A stretch of 64,000 bases of DNA from Hetaerina americana (Eukaryota > Arthropoda > Insecta > Odonata > Calopterygidae), in assembly GCA_022747635.1 (NCBI GenBank), contig JAKTNV010000004.1, forward strand, positions 25,399,179 through 25,463,178, in the 5' to 3' direction. Below the pieces are notes generated by a model that made no database searches, was not told where the DNA came from, and saw only the letters and a program-made list of their open reading frames with translations. Below are positions 1 through 12,520 of the stretch, in pieces; positions within the stretch are counted from its first letter, which is position 1, and each line of letters starts with the position of its first letter. The position numbers and the translations under genes are program-made.

Positions 1-1204
1 TAAAACCGTTTGTCATTGATATACCATGTTGGCCTTGTTTTATTGTAATCCCTAGATACTATACATTCTTGAGGGCTTCTAAAATAATTCTGTACAGTAA
101 AAACACCCTTGACCATAATATGTTACCTTTTTAAGCTTGTTCTACCCTTCATTCCATTGTTTCCGAAAGACTTTTGCTCTTCTTGAATCTTTTCCCTTTG
201 CATTACATTTTCCTTTCTGTTACAGCCTTTAAAATTCCACTGCCTCTTGGGTACTTCTTCCATTCACTTTTCCCATTTTCAAAATTTCCAATAACCATAA
301 AGCCTATTTTTTTCTCTCATCTCAAAGTGAAAGTCTGTTAGCCACGAAATAGTGAACTGTACACATCTTTTTTTTATTTCTCCTCGTCTGGAGTGTTTTT
401 CTTTTTTGTAAATGTGAATTTTTATTTTCTATTGCAATTTTTATTGTAATCTAATAAGATGTTTTTGTCCCAATCGCTCAATGTAAGAGTTATTCCAACT
501 TAATGAAAGTATGTTCATTGTCTTCACTTTCTTGATGTTGTTGGTATCATTTTTTTAAATTCATCTTCCTCTAACCCAAGTTGATTGCAAGGGAAATGCT
601 GAAGGGTAAAATAATCTCCAGTAATATATAACCTGTTATTGTCTCACCTCCACCTAACACAAGTTGTTAGGGGAGATTGCTGATAGGTGTTACCACAGCT
701 GGTTATTATAGAGGGATTCTATTGGTGTTTAGGGGTATGGTTAGGTATGAATATGTTTTAAAGGGATTAATTATAAATTGTTTTCCGGTTAAGTATGATT
801 ATATTTAAAAAGATTAATTATGAATTTTTTGCTGGTTTATCAATTTTTCTGTAAGAATTCCCATGAAACTACTATGTATTTTCCTACCATTTAGTGTCAT
901 TTAAATTATCAGATTGAGATGTTAATTCTTGTATTACATTTTTTGATCAAATCAAAAATAAAAAAATAGTTTCAACTTCTGCTCAGTAGGACTTCAGAAA
1001 AACAATGGAAGATCATATCAAAATAAGTGTGGATAATTCATGCATGGCAAAAGGAAATGTGGTATTTGTATGATTTTTCATTGAAGTCCTATGAGAACCA
1101 AATGATAATTAACCACTGTGGATGCAAAGGTGTTGTAGTATCTTTGATTATTTAAAGTTTTGTGGTATTCATGTGGAATATGAACTGAAATGTTTACTTT
1201 TCAG
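1..1204 (+). other. C1GalT intron, 3' part
   Basis: This is intron sequence upstream of the first visible C1GalT exon; its 5' end lies left of the window. It is AT-rich and nearly free of CpG (about six CG dinucleotides in 1-1200 by eye). It ends in TTTTCAG at 1198-1204, a normal 3' splice site. The only structure seen is a roughly 48-bp imperfect tandem duplication at 739-833. No other coding sequence is recognised here. Confidence 0.7.
739..833. repeat. 48-bp imperfect tandem duplication
   Basis: Two adjacent copies, 739-786 and 787-833, both begin GGTTA(A/G)GTATGA and share GATTAATTAT(A/G)AATT in the second half. It lies in the C1GalT intron, and no function is evident. Confidence 0.6.
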
Positions 1205-1362
1205 GTAAATGCTTAGAGAAGCTGAATGTCAAAGCTGGTGACTCAAGAGATCCCTTGGGCCGTGGTAGGTTTTTTCCATTTGTTCCGGAGCATCATTTAA
1301 TCCCTGGCCATGTGGAAAAGGACTTCTGGTATTGGAAATACATATATTATCCTAGTGAAGAG
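1205..1362 (+). CDS. Core 1 beta-1,3-galactosyltransferase (C1GalT), penultimate coding exon
   Basis: This internal exon encodes part of glycoprotein-N-acetylgalactosamine 3-beta-galactosyltransferase, the Golgi type II membrane enzyme (GT31 family) that moves galactose from UDP-Gal to GalNAc-Ser/Thr and so makes the core 1 (T antigen) O-glycan. It starts after TTTTCAG and ends at GAG|GTACGT. The 158 bases are two bases of a split glycine codon plus 52 codons. Family landmarks are [30 protein letters not shown] and [13 protein letters not shown], matching the [20 protein letters not shown] order of animal C1GalT. It joins in frame, phase 0, to the exon at 5716. The exons for the transmembrane anchor and the rest of the catalytic domain (including the DxD region) lie left of the window. 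Family membership is secure; which insect paralogue (Drosophila has several) is not resolved. Confidence 0.93.
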
Positions 1363-4300
1363 GTACGTTCATGAACTAATAATTATTATTATTATTATAT
1401 TATGAAGGACTGGTAATTATCTTCGTAAATTTTTTACCAAGATCCTATCCTTATACTCATTGCGTCCAATTTCATAAAATGAAAAGTGATTCCAAAAAAA
1501 ACTGCGGGAGATGCCATTGAAATGAAAAGTGATTGTTGTGTGCAAGTCTATTTTGGTTGAAGGAAAGTGCGCATTTACGTAGGAGCTCCGGTAAACCATT
1601 CATCTTCTTGAGCAATCAGAGTTATTGTGACAGAATTATCCCTGACTGAACTTTTTATGTCTCCCTTCAGAGAAAAGTCATTTGTAGGTATTTGTCAAGG
1701 TTATCTATCTTCTCTGGTAAATATATTTGGTTCTTCTGCTATTTATATATAATGAGGTAAAACTAATACTTGGTGCTTCCTCTCATAAACTTATTTATTT
1801 CATGACCAGGTTCCATTACAATATAGTATCTTCAGGTGTCAAAATATACGGAGTTCACTCTTTATTTGACTCGGGCTATTTCTACAGCTTCCCAAATTTA
1901 TTTGAGGAAACTGGTTTTCTTTCACTGACATTTTAATGTTGACAAATTCAAATTCATGTGCAACTCAAGTAAGGGCATGGTGTATGTTTTCGACTGCTCT
2001 TCAATGTTCTTCCAGTCTGCATTTAATAGCTCTTTTTGTGTGTCTGATGTACTATATATCATGGTGCAGCTGTACAGGATTTCATACGCACCTTTATAAC
2101 CTGCACATGGGAAGGTGTCATTGACTCTTGGGAGCAGATCACATACTTTCTTTCCTATAGTAAATCTTAGGGTCATGTTTTGTTATTTCAGGGTCCTTAT
2201 TAATTTCTGCATGGTGTCAGCATTGTAAGGGGATGTCAAAAAGCCCTCTGATTTGTTGGCATCCTTTGCTAATGTAAATGCATTTCATTATCTTCTGTAG
2301 GATAGCCTTGGGATATCTGTTATGACTAAAAGGAAAAGAAAATGCTGCCTCATGTATTAATGGCTGATATATGTAAAATCTTTAAATTATTCAATGTATC
2401 TTCTCGCAAAATCTTGCCTCATCTCTTTGAATTTCTCGGTCTCTTCAATCCACCATTGAGGTCATACATTTATGTATTCTTGTGAATAGAATTAATATTT
2501 GCCAGCCCACGCTATGTATTGTTTTACTACTTAAAATGAAAGCAGCATAAATTAAATGACTGAATCAACAACTTTCATGAAATTGTTGCATTGAAATGCA
2601 TTTTAGCGGAAGACTCCATTAAAAGTTACTGTTGCGGCATTTCATGCAGTTTCTTTGGAATCTGAAAAATATATTTAATTGTTTATAGCTTTGATAAATA
2701 TTTTAAAATATTAAAATTAATAAAAATATTTAAAATTAATGCTTAAAATAGTATTGTATTTCTATTACATTCACTATTTATGGTGAATTATTTCATGTTG
2801 AACTTTATTTATCATTTTGTCGTGACATATATATCGCATTTGTTTTCAACTTGTTGTTTTAACCTTATATTTGTATGAAATATTGATCATTTTAGTTGCC
2901 TTATGTTTCCACTGTCTATAATGAGAGTAGTAGAGAGAGTAGAGAGATTGAGAGAGTACCTGCAAAATGTGTTTTGCCACAGTGTGAATCTATCATCATA
3001 CAATTAAAACTAAGTAGTTTCATTTCATCATAATGTGCTGGAAATGGATCAGAAATAGGAAGTTTGTGGTTTTCAATGTGAAACTATGCACATAAGATGC
3101 GGGTGGGCACCTGAATTTTCGTGGAGGAAAAAAGTTGTTGAAGGTTATACAGTTATAAGGTAGCATAAGTGCAGAAGAGAGTTTATTACAATTTATTTCA
3201 GTGAAAATGCCATCTCAAAATCTTCTAAAACCTTAGTAAATATGCCTGGAAAACCCTTGGAGGCGGATGAAATGAGGTGGTGTCAAAAATGTGTTTATAT
3301 GAGAGATGATAATTTAACAAAGATAAATTCTTTCTCTACCCCTCACCTTTTTTCGAAATGTGATATTGGATGTGATAACTGTGGAGGACTGCCTTCATAC
3401 CTGGGCTACCAGAACAAAGGGAACATATAATCTCCCTTTACCACCCCTTTCAAGCCCTTGTGACCATTCATCCCTTTGGCCAGGAAGGTGCAGGATGAAG
3501 TTTTTGGGGAATAAATTTTCATATCAGTATTTTCTACTTTTATGAACTAGAATTTACAAGTTTTACAGAGTCTTCACCGAAGTTCACATTTGAATTCTGT
3601 AACAATGATTCAAAAGCTATTGAATTACCTAGACATCATTATACACAATAGCTTCTTCCATGATATACATGTAATGGCTTTTATTTAGCATTTTATCTCA
3701 ATTTGGGAATCTTCTGATACACTTATTACATGGGGGATAACAGTACTATTATCCCTCCCAGTAGAGCATTTTGATTGTCAGTAGGATGTTGAAAACTGTG
3801 ATAGAGGGGAGATAGTTAGTCAACCAAGGAAGGGGCAGGAATAGGATAAGGGTATTGGATGAAATGAATGGAAGATGGAAGTTAATGGTGGTAAAAAGGG
3901 GTTTACTGTAGTGTAGGATATTGGGTTGTGTTTTGTTAGGAGATGCAAGGAAAATGTCCCTGTACCATTTGGTAGCTTGTACCCTTCTAAAACCCTCCTT
4001 AATCGGATGGTTACCGATAATATGTCTAACAGATTAAGTTACTTGACACAATGAGGCATGATAATTAATAAAGGACATCACTATATAGAACTTTTATCTA
4101 AACGATTTCATGAATCTTCAATACTGCAGTTGATATTACAATTTTTCAAGAAATTTTAGTGAGTGAAAACTGCCCATTTTTTTGTTATTGTGCATCTAAG
4201 GAACAGTTCCAAAGCTTTCATTTTAATACTGGGTCTTATTTTAATTTCAAGAATGTGTGAAAAATGAAGTTTTATTAATAAAAACCTATAAAAATCCTAT

Positions 4301-5715
4301 CAAAGTAGGATGAAAACTGATGCTATGAATCAGTGTTCTGTTGGTGAAAGTGTCAAGAAGTCAATTGTTGAATGTCACATCCACTGGTTGGACTTAGGCA
4401 TTTGAAATACTCTCTACTCAGTGCTTGATGGGAGGGAGAAATATATAACTGAAACTTTCTGATGTGATCCATACCCTTGACTCTTGTGATAGGAAGGTGA
4501 TAATCTAGACAACATGCAACACAATTGTCATTCCTTGGTAGGAAAGGACTAAATTGAAGGTTGAAAATAAATTGCATCAAGGTCCATATTTTCAAACATT
4601 TGATTCCAATAGCTTAAAACTTTCATATTTATGCTCTATATGTACCTGATATTTCTTTAAGCACCACATTCTTGCTCATAAGGCCATAAATAGGGCAAAT
4701 TTGCTTTTTGTTAAGGCTGAATAGTCATCACCCTTTATTTTTATCACTTCTCATATTTATGCCGTTGTCAGCCCTGGTGGTGGTAGGGTAATGTCCTTGC
4801 CTGCCAACTCAGAGGTTGCAGGTTTGATTCCCACATAGGAGAGTTTTCCTCCCCCTAGGGCTTGGGTGTTTATAATGATTGTCTTCACTGTATGTATATA
4901 TCAAAGTTAGATGAAAGAAGGGACTATTAAGTCTCAATCTCTCAGCAATAATAAAAAAAAGTCATAAAATAAATATTAAATATTTCCCAAGACACATTTC
5001 AATACATTAGTACATTTTGCCATTTCACTGATTATATTCCCTGGAATCCATTATTTCCTCTATTTTTCGAGTGTGGGCTTTGTCAAAAAATCAGCTTGCA
5101 TTATTTTGGTGTTTGTCATATAGCAAAATGAAACTAGTGCATGTTAGAGAGTATTGTTTTAAGTTGTACAATATCATTTCATATAATTTTTCATGTAACT
5201 CAAAGAATAAAATAATTTTACATTGGTATATTGAATGGCCATTTCATGGACAATCAAATAATTACTGCGACAGTGCAAAAAATCTCTAGCATATAAAATT
5301 ATAAGAGTGTAACATGGCCATCTTCATTCAAATTACAGCCTTTGTGTGAGAGTGATAAAATTCATCCTTAGAACTCAAATGCTGCTCAATTAAGCAATTG
5401 CCTATGGACAGCAGTCCTCACCTTTGATAAACTTTTCGCCTATTTATTTTATGCATGTTAATTCTCTGGTTTAATCATTTTTGAGACCAATTCTTACTAC
5501 TTACAGATCAAATATAATTTGATCATGTGGACTGAACTGGTATATGTTATATCTGCCTACTACTCTCAATCCCATCATGAACTAAAATTTTGGCTTGGTG
5601 AATGTCAATTTAGTAGAATGTTAATTGACATATGAATAACTAGAAAATTTCTGAAGAGTATTTTGATTTTGAGTGGTTTTTATAGTGCTTTCTAATTTGA
5701 TTATTTTATTATCAG
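1363..5715 (+). other. C1GalT last intron (4,353 bp)
   Basis: GTACGT at 1363 and ATTATCAG ending at 5715 delimit this intron. It is AT-rich and CpG-poor, and carries an (ATT)n run near 1380-1400, a GA-rich stretch near 2925-2960 and a sense-oriented SINE at 4768-4960. The short ORFs inside it show no family resemblance and are treated as chance. Confidence 0.85.
4768..4960 (+). mobile_element. tRNA-derived SINE, family A copy 1 (in C1GalT intron)
   Basis: A tRNA-like head carries a recognisable pol III B box, GGTTTGATTCC, at 4821-4831, with an A-box-like TGGTAGGGTAATG about 45 bases upstream. The tail holds GAAGAAGGGACTATTAA and a CAATCTCTC segment and ends in an A-rich run at about 4950-4960. 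The same tail, diverged, occurs in the reverse-strand copy at 23701-23866, so the two appear to belong to one SINE family. It is non-autonomous and would depend on a LINE partner. The left boundary is approximate. Confidence 0.7.
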
Positions 5716-5952
5716 GGAATGGGATGCTGTTCAGACTCAGCTGTTTCATTCCATTACATGCCCCCAAACCAAATGTATGTAATGGAATACCTCATATATC
5801 ACCTGCGTCCCTATGGGATAACCCATCGGATAGTGGATGAATATGGGCATGGAGTGTCATCAAGGACTCTTGAGTCTGTTACCCTATCCAGCATGGAGCA
5901 CAACATTGATGATGAAAACCACACAACCATCAGATCACCGACTGTGCCATAA
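5716..5952 (+). CDS. Core 1 beta-1,3-galactosyltransferase (C1GalT), last coding exon
   Basis: This terminal exon starts after ATTATCAG with GGA ATG GGA TGC TGT and runs 78 codons to TAA at 5950-5952. It carries the family's C-terminal signature [14 protein letters not shown] (adjacent cysteines, then SD and SFHY), followed by [20 protein letters not shown], the usual end of the conserved domain. The remaining tail of roughly 40 residues is hydrophilic, contains an N-H-T sequon and looks lineage-specific; it should lie in the Golgi lumen. The exon joins in phase with 1205-1362. The first ATG of the exon (5719) is internal to the protein and is not a start site. Confidence 0.95.
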   Translation, partial: GMGCCSDSAVSFHYMPPNQMYVMEYLIYHLRPYGITHRIVDEYGHGVSSRTLESVTLSSMEHNIDDENHTTIRSPTVP

Positions 5953-8900
5953 ATGATTGGTTGAGGGTGTGTGTTTGTGTATGTATGAGTGCATGTGTGG
6001 TGTGTTATTGCATATCAACATCTTTGGGTTGAGCCGCCATTATGTTTAAGCAACCTGATTAACTGTCAAGGATTGAAATGCTCAAATATGATTAATATTA
6101 AAACGTTCCTGTTAACTAGGTAGTGGGAGTTGGAAGTGCCATTCTTCATGAACATGAATTACAGACTGCTGAGAAAGTGCTCTTCTGCTGCTACTTCCCT
6201 TGGAATTCAAAGCAATAGTTATATCAGCCCATATGGCAGCTGTGCACAATTGTCATTATCTTTTATCTAGGGAAGTCATACTACTGATAAGAAATACTGT
6301 TTTTGTAGTGTTAAAATTTCATTCTCTTAGGGACCAGGAGTGCTTTCTTCTGAGGGCTCTTCCTACTAATTACCAAAGATAATACTGATAAGTTGTAGTA
6401 GAAGGACAAGTTTATTTATATCTCTCAGTGAGCCAACAATATTTTGTACTCTGTGATCAAGTCATTCATTTTTCATAATATGTTTTTTAGCTTTAGTCCA
6501 AATATTGTGAGACCATATCATGTTCTTGTTTCCATGCGTTGTTGCATGTGAAACATTGTGTGATAATTGCTGCCATATTAGATGTAGGATAGTACCATGT
6601 TTACCCCAAAGGAAGCTAAACATCTTCTTTTTCTGTATCACATGTAGGATTGTCAAAACTTCAGGCTTCCCATGAATGTTTTATAGGCAAATGCATGCTA
6701 TGCTGGGAAGGATAAGTCAAATAACTTAAGCTATCACAGGAAATTTCAAAGACTGATCATATCGTAATGTTCAAGAAATCCATTAGAGTTGATATTCAGC
6801 TACGTCTTGTCAAAAATAAAGGATGTCGGGCATGTAAGTACCATTTTAAACTTTCAAGAACACACTATCGTTATATTTTCATGGAGATATACCATAATCA
6901 AGTTATCATTTGATAACAAAGTAATCCTAGCTGTAATATTCACATGTACAAAAATTCATATCCTGTTTACATTCTAAACAAATTACAATCCAATACAATT
7001 GAGATACATGGAGCATATTGAGGTTATTTTGACATTTCAAAGGAAATGTGTTCATTCAATGTAAATAATTTTTATTTCTTTACTTGGAGTTTAAAACTGT
7101 CAGGGGTAAGCTTCTGGGTATTGTGTGTTATTGAAAGAAAGTGTTTTTGGCCGTGATCCTAGTGATATTCAGAGTGGTTGTGTTAGTGTTTGAAACTAAC
7201 TTTTTAGTATTTATTTGCTAGCTAGGTTATTCTACACCGTCAAAACAATCATTTACATATGAATCATCAGAGGCTAGTCATCTAAACACTACAAATAAAT
7301 CTAGCTAGTGAAAATGATAATTATTTCATTTTTGTTTCGTCAGGAAATAATTGGGAAGATAGAGCAGCTTCAGCCTGCAGCTAGAGATGATTTTTGTCTT
7401 TTATTCCTAGAAAGGGAATTTTTTATGAATCTAAGTTGAATTCAGTCAGTAGAACCAGTGGGAGGGATTGACAGATGAAAATGACATGAGTATTAATCGT
7501 ACAAAAATATTTTTGTTTCATCATGTTGTTAATGTCATTATTATGAGGCTTTAAATCAATAGTAGATGTCTGTTTGTTCTCATAGTCATGTAGTAATCTA
7601 TTCAGCGTGTATAGAAAAAAGAGGTTCAGTATTGGCTGCAGTTAGTCCAGTAGCAACTTTATTGCTTTAAGTAATTATTCATAATTAACTGTGGATAGTG
7701 AAAATGAATTAAATGAAAGTTAAAGATTTTTTGTATAATTTTACCAGAAAATTCTCCTTTGCTGGGAAGTGATTGATGGTCTCTTGGGTAGTTTTTGTCC
7801 TCCGTTTGCTCTTTTATTGAATTCATTCAGTTTGTGGTTTTCATATTACCATCAGACCAGTGAGTGGGTACATCACCTGCCATGGTACCTAACTAGATTA
7901 ATTTCATGAAATGCATTGCCCAAAGTTGTTGCTTCAGTAATTGGCATTTTTGTGGAAATTTAAGAAAAAATTATAATTCCGGAATGTATTCAGTGGTAGC
8001 CCCCATTAGTTCACTGCACTGGACAGTCATTTCCATCACAATTGAACCTCAAATTAGAAATCTCATTCCACCAATTTAAGAATGAATATGAAGTAGTGCT
8101 TGTCTTTTATACAATAAGGCAAAATAGTTTTTATCACTTTCAAGTATTTCATTGCAAATTGCTTTCATATTCACTTTGCCTATTTGTATCCAATAGAACA
8201 TGAACTTATCTAACAGTGAATTACTGATTAGGTGAAAGGTAGGGAGAAGTGAGAATCCCTTAATGCATTTTGTAAGATGAGAATGGACATAGTAATATAC
8301 TTGTAACTTGAAGTTGGACAAAAAGTGCTAAGTTTGGATAAAAAGGTGCAATTTTCTCAGTTAATATTTATCCAAGTAGTGCTGGAAGTTATATGCATAA
8401 CCCACTCGTAATAAGACAGTATCATAAGTGGAATAATATGGGAGAGCTGGATTATGGCCAGTGTGTGAAAGCCTCATTTCCATCAATATAATCACAATTG
8501 ACAAGAATGTGATTTTAGCACGAGATAAACCCTCATCCTTTCAGATTCTGACTGAACTACGTTATTAAATATCACATTGGTAGCAGCTAATAGTAAATAA
8601 ATGGAACACTCAAAGTTCTTGGGTTGGTTGAGGGAATGGTTCTGAAGTAAAAATGGCAGCTTAACCACATAGTATTGTCATATCATGTGATGGATGAATT
8701 GTCAAATTTTGCAGTCATTTGAGCCTAATATAATCTTCATTTGCCAATGGGAAGTTCTGGAAGATGTTAATATGTAATTTGGGATTGTCTTCCTTTAGGG
8801 TACTTATGGTAAAAAATTGCATGGCATTGGACTATTCATTGTGCTCTATGAGTCATGTAATACATTTATCATTCATTGAAGATTAGTTAACTCTTCCATC

Positions 8901-9810
8901 ATATTTCATTCCATATATGTATCAAAGAATTTCATTCATACTTCATTCATTCTGCATTTAATGATTGGTTTTCCTTCTAATTTGTTAGTCATTTATATAT
9001 TTGCTCATCTTGGTATTAGTTGTGAGTCATTTGTTATGTGTGGAAATTTTGAATTGATGGTGAGATTTGTGTTTTTTTTGGTTGATAATAATATTTTTAA
9101 ACATCACATACTAAAATGTTACACGCTTAATTTTCATGGCATACAAATAAATGGAAGTTAACATTTATTTATAAATTGTGTCAATTTTTAAGCGAGCAAA
9201 CTGTTTTTCATCCTGCTAAAAGTACCAAACAAAGAATAATATTCATGTTACTTTCATTACTTCATATCCCATATTTTTAAAGCCTGGCATAGTCAATACA
9301 TGCATGGTTTGTATTTAAAGTGTGGGAAAGATCCACTCTGATATTGTTCGGAACTAGTTTCGTACAGATCTTTTGAATCGCAAAATTTTCAGTGATTATG
9401 GTTGTGCACTGTCATTTTATCAATGCTAATACATCATCAGGACGCATCTTTGTTTTACCAAGTAATCATGTTGCATTGAAAACTGCATGTCGAAAGCTTT
9501 GAGAAATTATTTGTTTACATTTTTTAAGTTATCCCTGAGAAATTATTTGAGGATAACTGATTTTTTATTGGAATTGTGATGGATGTGTATGGCATTGCAC
9601 ACACATGTTGAAAAAGAGTTATGAACAAAAATAAAAATATAACTAGCCTGATCACCCTGCCTTGATGGACATTAAAACTCTTGAGATGAAAGAGAGCATC
9701 AAGGTTGGTGGAAATTATGAAGAACTGTTTGAGGAAGGAAGTATTGTTAGGCAAACAAGACGAAGTTCTTTCAATGCATAGACTATAATAGTCACTAAGA
9801 ATTTTCAAAA
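5953..9810 (+). other. C1GalT 3' UTR and following CpG-poor DNA
   Basis: A TG-rich stretch (about 5965-6005) follows the stop codon. Possible poly(A) signals are ATTAAA at 6097-6102 and AATAAA at 6815-6820, and I cannot tell which is used. The rest is AT-rich with very few CpG (about three in 8041-8640). No homology-bearing ORF was found. The low CpG matches the gene itself, so a long 3' UTR or methylated transcription unit may extend into this stretch. Confidence 0.45.
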
Positions 9811-9814
9811 ACTA

Positions 9815-10905
9815 ACTTAAATAGGTATAGTAGGTCCAAGTTTGCGAACAGAAAGTAATTCGAGGAGGCTAAATCTGATGAATAGGGTGCATGAAGTAGC
9901 AATTCAAACTTTAATTCATGAATTTTGGCCATTGCAATAATGGATTTGTGAGCTGGTGCATTGTCTTATTGAAGCAACACTTTTTTCTTAGCCAAATGCA
10001 GCCGCTTTTGCTTGATTTCTTGGCTCAAACAATGCAATAAGTTAATTATAATACTGGTATAATACTCGCTGTTGATAGTTTTTCCTTTTTCAAGATAGTA
10101 TTTCATGATGAAAATTATCCCTCGTGCATCCCAAAAAACTGATGCCATGGCCTTAGCTGCAGATGAAATGGTATTCGTTTCTTTGGAGCCGGTTCTCCCT
10201 TATGAATCCATTGTTTTGATTGTTCTTTTGTCTTGGGTGTGAAGTAATGGACCCATGTTACATGGCTATGGTTATGAAAAAAATTCTTTGTTGCTGTGAA
10301 ACTTTGCTAAACACTCAATTGAAACATCTTCACGACACTGGTTTTGTCGAGTGTGGGCAAACGTTGCACCCATCTTGCACTCAGCTTTCTCATGCCCAAA
10401 TTTTGTCAATATGCGATGTCCTACACATTTTGAAATGCCTTCTGTGTCTGCTACCTGCTGCCATTCATTTTCAGTTGACGATCATCCAGTATCACTTCGT
10501 TGATTTTCTTCACCGTTTCTGGAGTCGTCACCTCATTTGGTCGACCAATGCGATGCTCATCTTGACAGTTTCTACGATCTTGTTTAAACTCTGCTACCTG
10601 ATATTTGCTGTTGTTAACAGAGGAGCAGACTCAACCAGAGTAGAATTCTGTTCAGCTTTTATATTGTTTCGGCTGAGGCCCTTCAAATGAAAGTATTGTA
10701 TCACGTGAAAATAGGCAATTTTCTCCATTCTCACAAATTCACTGAAAACGTTCCCTATTAATGACTGCCAAGAAATACTAACCAACATAGCATGTTCAAA
10801 CTTGAAACATATGCTTTATAATTTGCATACTTTCTAATACAATGATATTTTTCAAAAAACTACCGCCATCTCTTGGTCAGGCCATGTACTCTTGGTCCTT
10901 CCCAA
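9815..10905 (-). mobile_element. Decayed mariner transposon, 3'-truncated
   Basis: Read on the - strand, the transposase begins near 10728 with MEKIAYFHVIQYFHLKGLS (first HTH), then VAEFKQDRRNCQDEHRIGRP and EVTTPETVKKINEVILDDR. Further on come remnants of the tryptophan-rich WVH segment and of the GEPAPKK region, a clear MASVFWDARGIIFI block (10148 downward), KTINSEYY, KKKVLLQ and a stop-interrupted DNAPAHK. It is lost after an FLFANL-like block near 9830. Several frameshifts and stops make it non-functional. Sequence between 10728 and about 10905 looks like a mariner 5' UTR and terminal repeat, but no matching right-hand repeat remains. Roughly the last 60-70 residues and the 3' terminal repeat are missing. 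Confidence 0.85.
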
Positions 10906-12048
10906 GTAAATGGTTGAATTTTTTTGAATAATTATTTAAGCTTTAGTAAATGATATCCAACCAGTGTACTAAAAAATAAATGGGTGTCTGTATTTTTGGT
11001 AGATAATCATGAAAGTATTAAGGTGGAGCACATTTAACCTTTTTATTCCATGAAAAAGAAATTTTCTACCTTACTATTTAAAGTAACTATATATTTGGTC
11101 CCTCAAATAGTCACCAATTAACTTAAAATGAAGGCTGTTTAACCATCATCAAAACAGCATAGGATAGTGCTTACTCTGGGCTCTCTCAACTGAAAAATAA
11201 AGATATTTTGGAAGGGTACCATAATTACTGTAAAAGAAAAATTCAAGTCTGTCCTGAAATCCAGTACACATTTTAAGCATTAGAATGCAGTATGGATTCT
11301 GGTTGAAAAATTGAAAAGAATATTGGAATATGGGCCTATTTAAAAGAAAGTATATTCAAGTATGATTTCTTGTGCATTATGGACAGAAATTATACTTTTT
11401 ATCAACAAAATAGATGAATGGATTTTGAAAGTTCATGGATATAATCTGAGTTTCAAAATTTTATAAGTAATGTTTTTTTGCAATGAACTTTGACTAATGA
11501 ATTCATCTAGCAATGAAATGAAAACTGAAATTTTTGGCCTTTTACATGGTATTGTAAACATAATATAGCACAAACCGTATAGTTTCAGGCTTAACCTCGT
11601 GGAAACTTTCCACTTAGGAGAGGAATGATAATAAGCACTTGTGATCTCCCATATAATATAGTGGAAGTCACAATTGTTAATAATAATTTCTCTGCTTTGA
11701 CATAACACCAAGGACAATCACAACATCTAACCTAAGTGAAGGAAAACCCACCAAATTATGAATTAAGCCTCTGACCTGGTTAGCAGGAAGGGATGTTACC
11801 CTTTCGCCAAGGAAGCTAGCAGAAGTAGTATATTTTATGAAATTGGAAAGTGTGTTAAATGTAATATTTCTATAAGCGAACATGCCTATTCATTCAGAAA
11901 TTAATTTTTATGAAAAAATTCCAGTTTTAGAGTAATTTCAATAATATAGAAGTGTTATTGGTAATGACATTGTAGTATTAATATTTAGGTCTTAAAGTAA
12001 ACTATGGTTAACTCAAGACCAAGGACAGGACCCAAACCATGGACCTAG
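10906..12048. other. Unassigned AT-rich, CpG-poor DNA
   Basis: No recognisable gene or repeat. CpG is still rare, with only about four seen between 11500 and 11900. Short ORFs here have no family features. Confidence 0.5.
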
Positions 12049-12365
12049 TGTGGGTCGAGGTAGCCCAGGGTGTAGAGCGTTGGACTACTGACCGGAGGGG
12101 AACCCGGAATCCTCCTGGTCCCGGATTCGATTCCCGGGTAAGTCTCTGGGCACCTGCGGCTTCACCCAAACTTTGTGATTTAACCTTGGCTTTGAACAGT
12201 TAACCTTGGCTTTGTGAATTTTTGGGTACCTGGGAAACCTTTACCGGCACAGGGAAAGGAACTGGCCCCCCTACCCTGATGTGTGAATTTCACACGCCGT
12301 GTAGGGCTTAGTACTGGGTGAATCTTCCAAACCGGCCTTCAAGTTGATTACTTTGTTAATGGTTT
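12049..12365 (+). mobile_element. tRNA-derived SINE, family B
   Basis: A tRNA-like head contains A-box-like TAGCCCAGGGTGTAGAGCG at 12061-12079 and B-box GGATTCGATTCC at 12123-12134. The body contains a short internal duplication of TTAACCTTGGCTTTG (about 12179-12212). The 3' limit is unclear and is set near the end of GC-rich sequence. It differs in tail from the copies at 4768 and 23701. It is not a functional tRNA gene: the arms do not pair properly and the element runs on well past the B box. Confidence 0.65.
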
Positions 12366-12520
12366 TTAGTTGTAAAGTAGGGAAAATACTGGATGGAGCA
12401 TGTTGGACACTAGGTTAAAAAGTTTTAAAAAATCTCCGAAGAGCGCGCAGGGGAATTAGCGGAGTGGAAGTAGTGGCGTTAGCTATAGGAAACGACGTCA
12501 TTTTCAGTAGTCACCAAGCA

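Noticed and set aside
10220..10690. 156-codon + strand ORF
   Set aside because: It is the antisense shadow of the reverse-strand mariner transposase remnant.
12061..12136. Possible tRNA gene
   Set aside because: A and B boxes are present, but the cloverleaf does not close and the sequence runs on into a SINE body.
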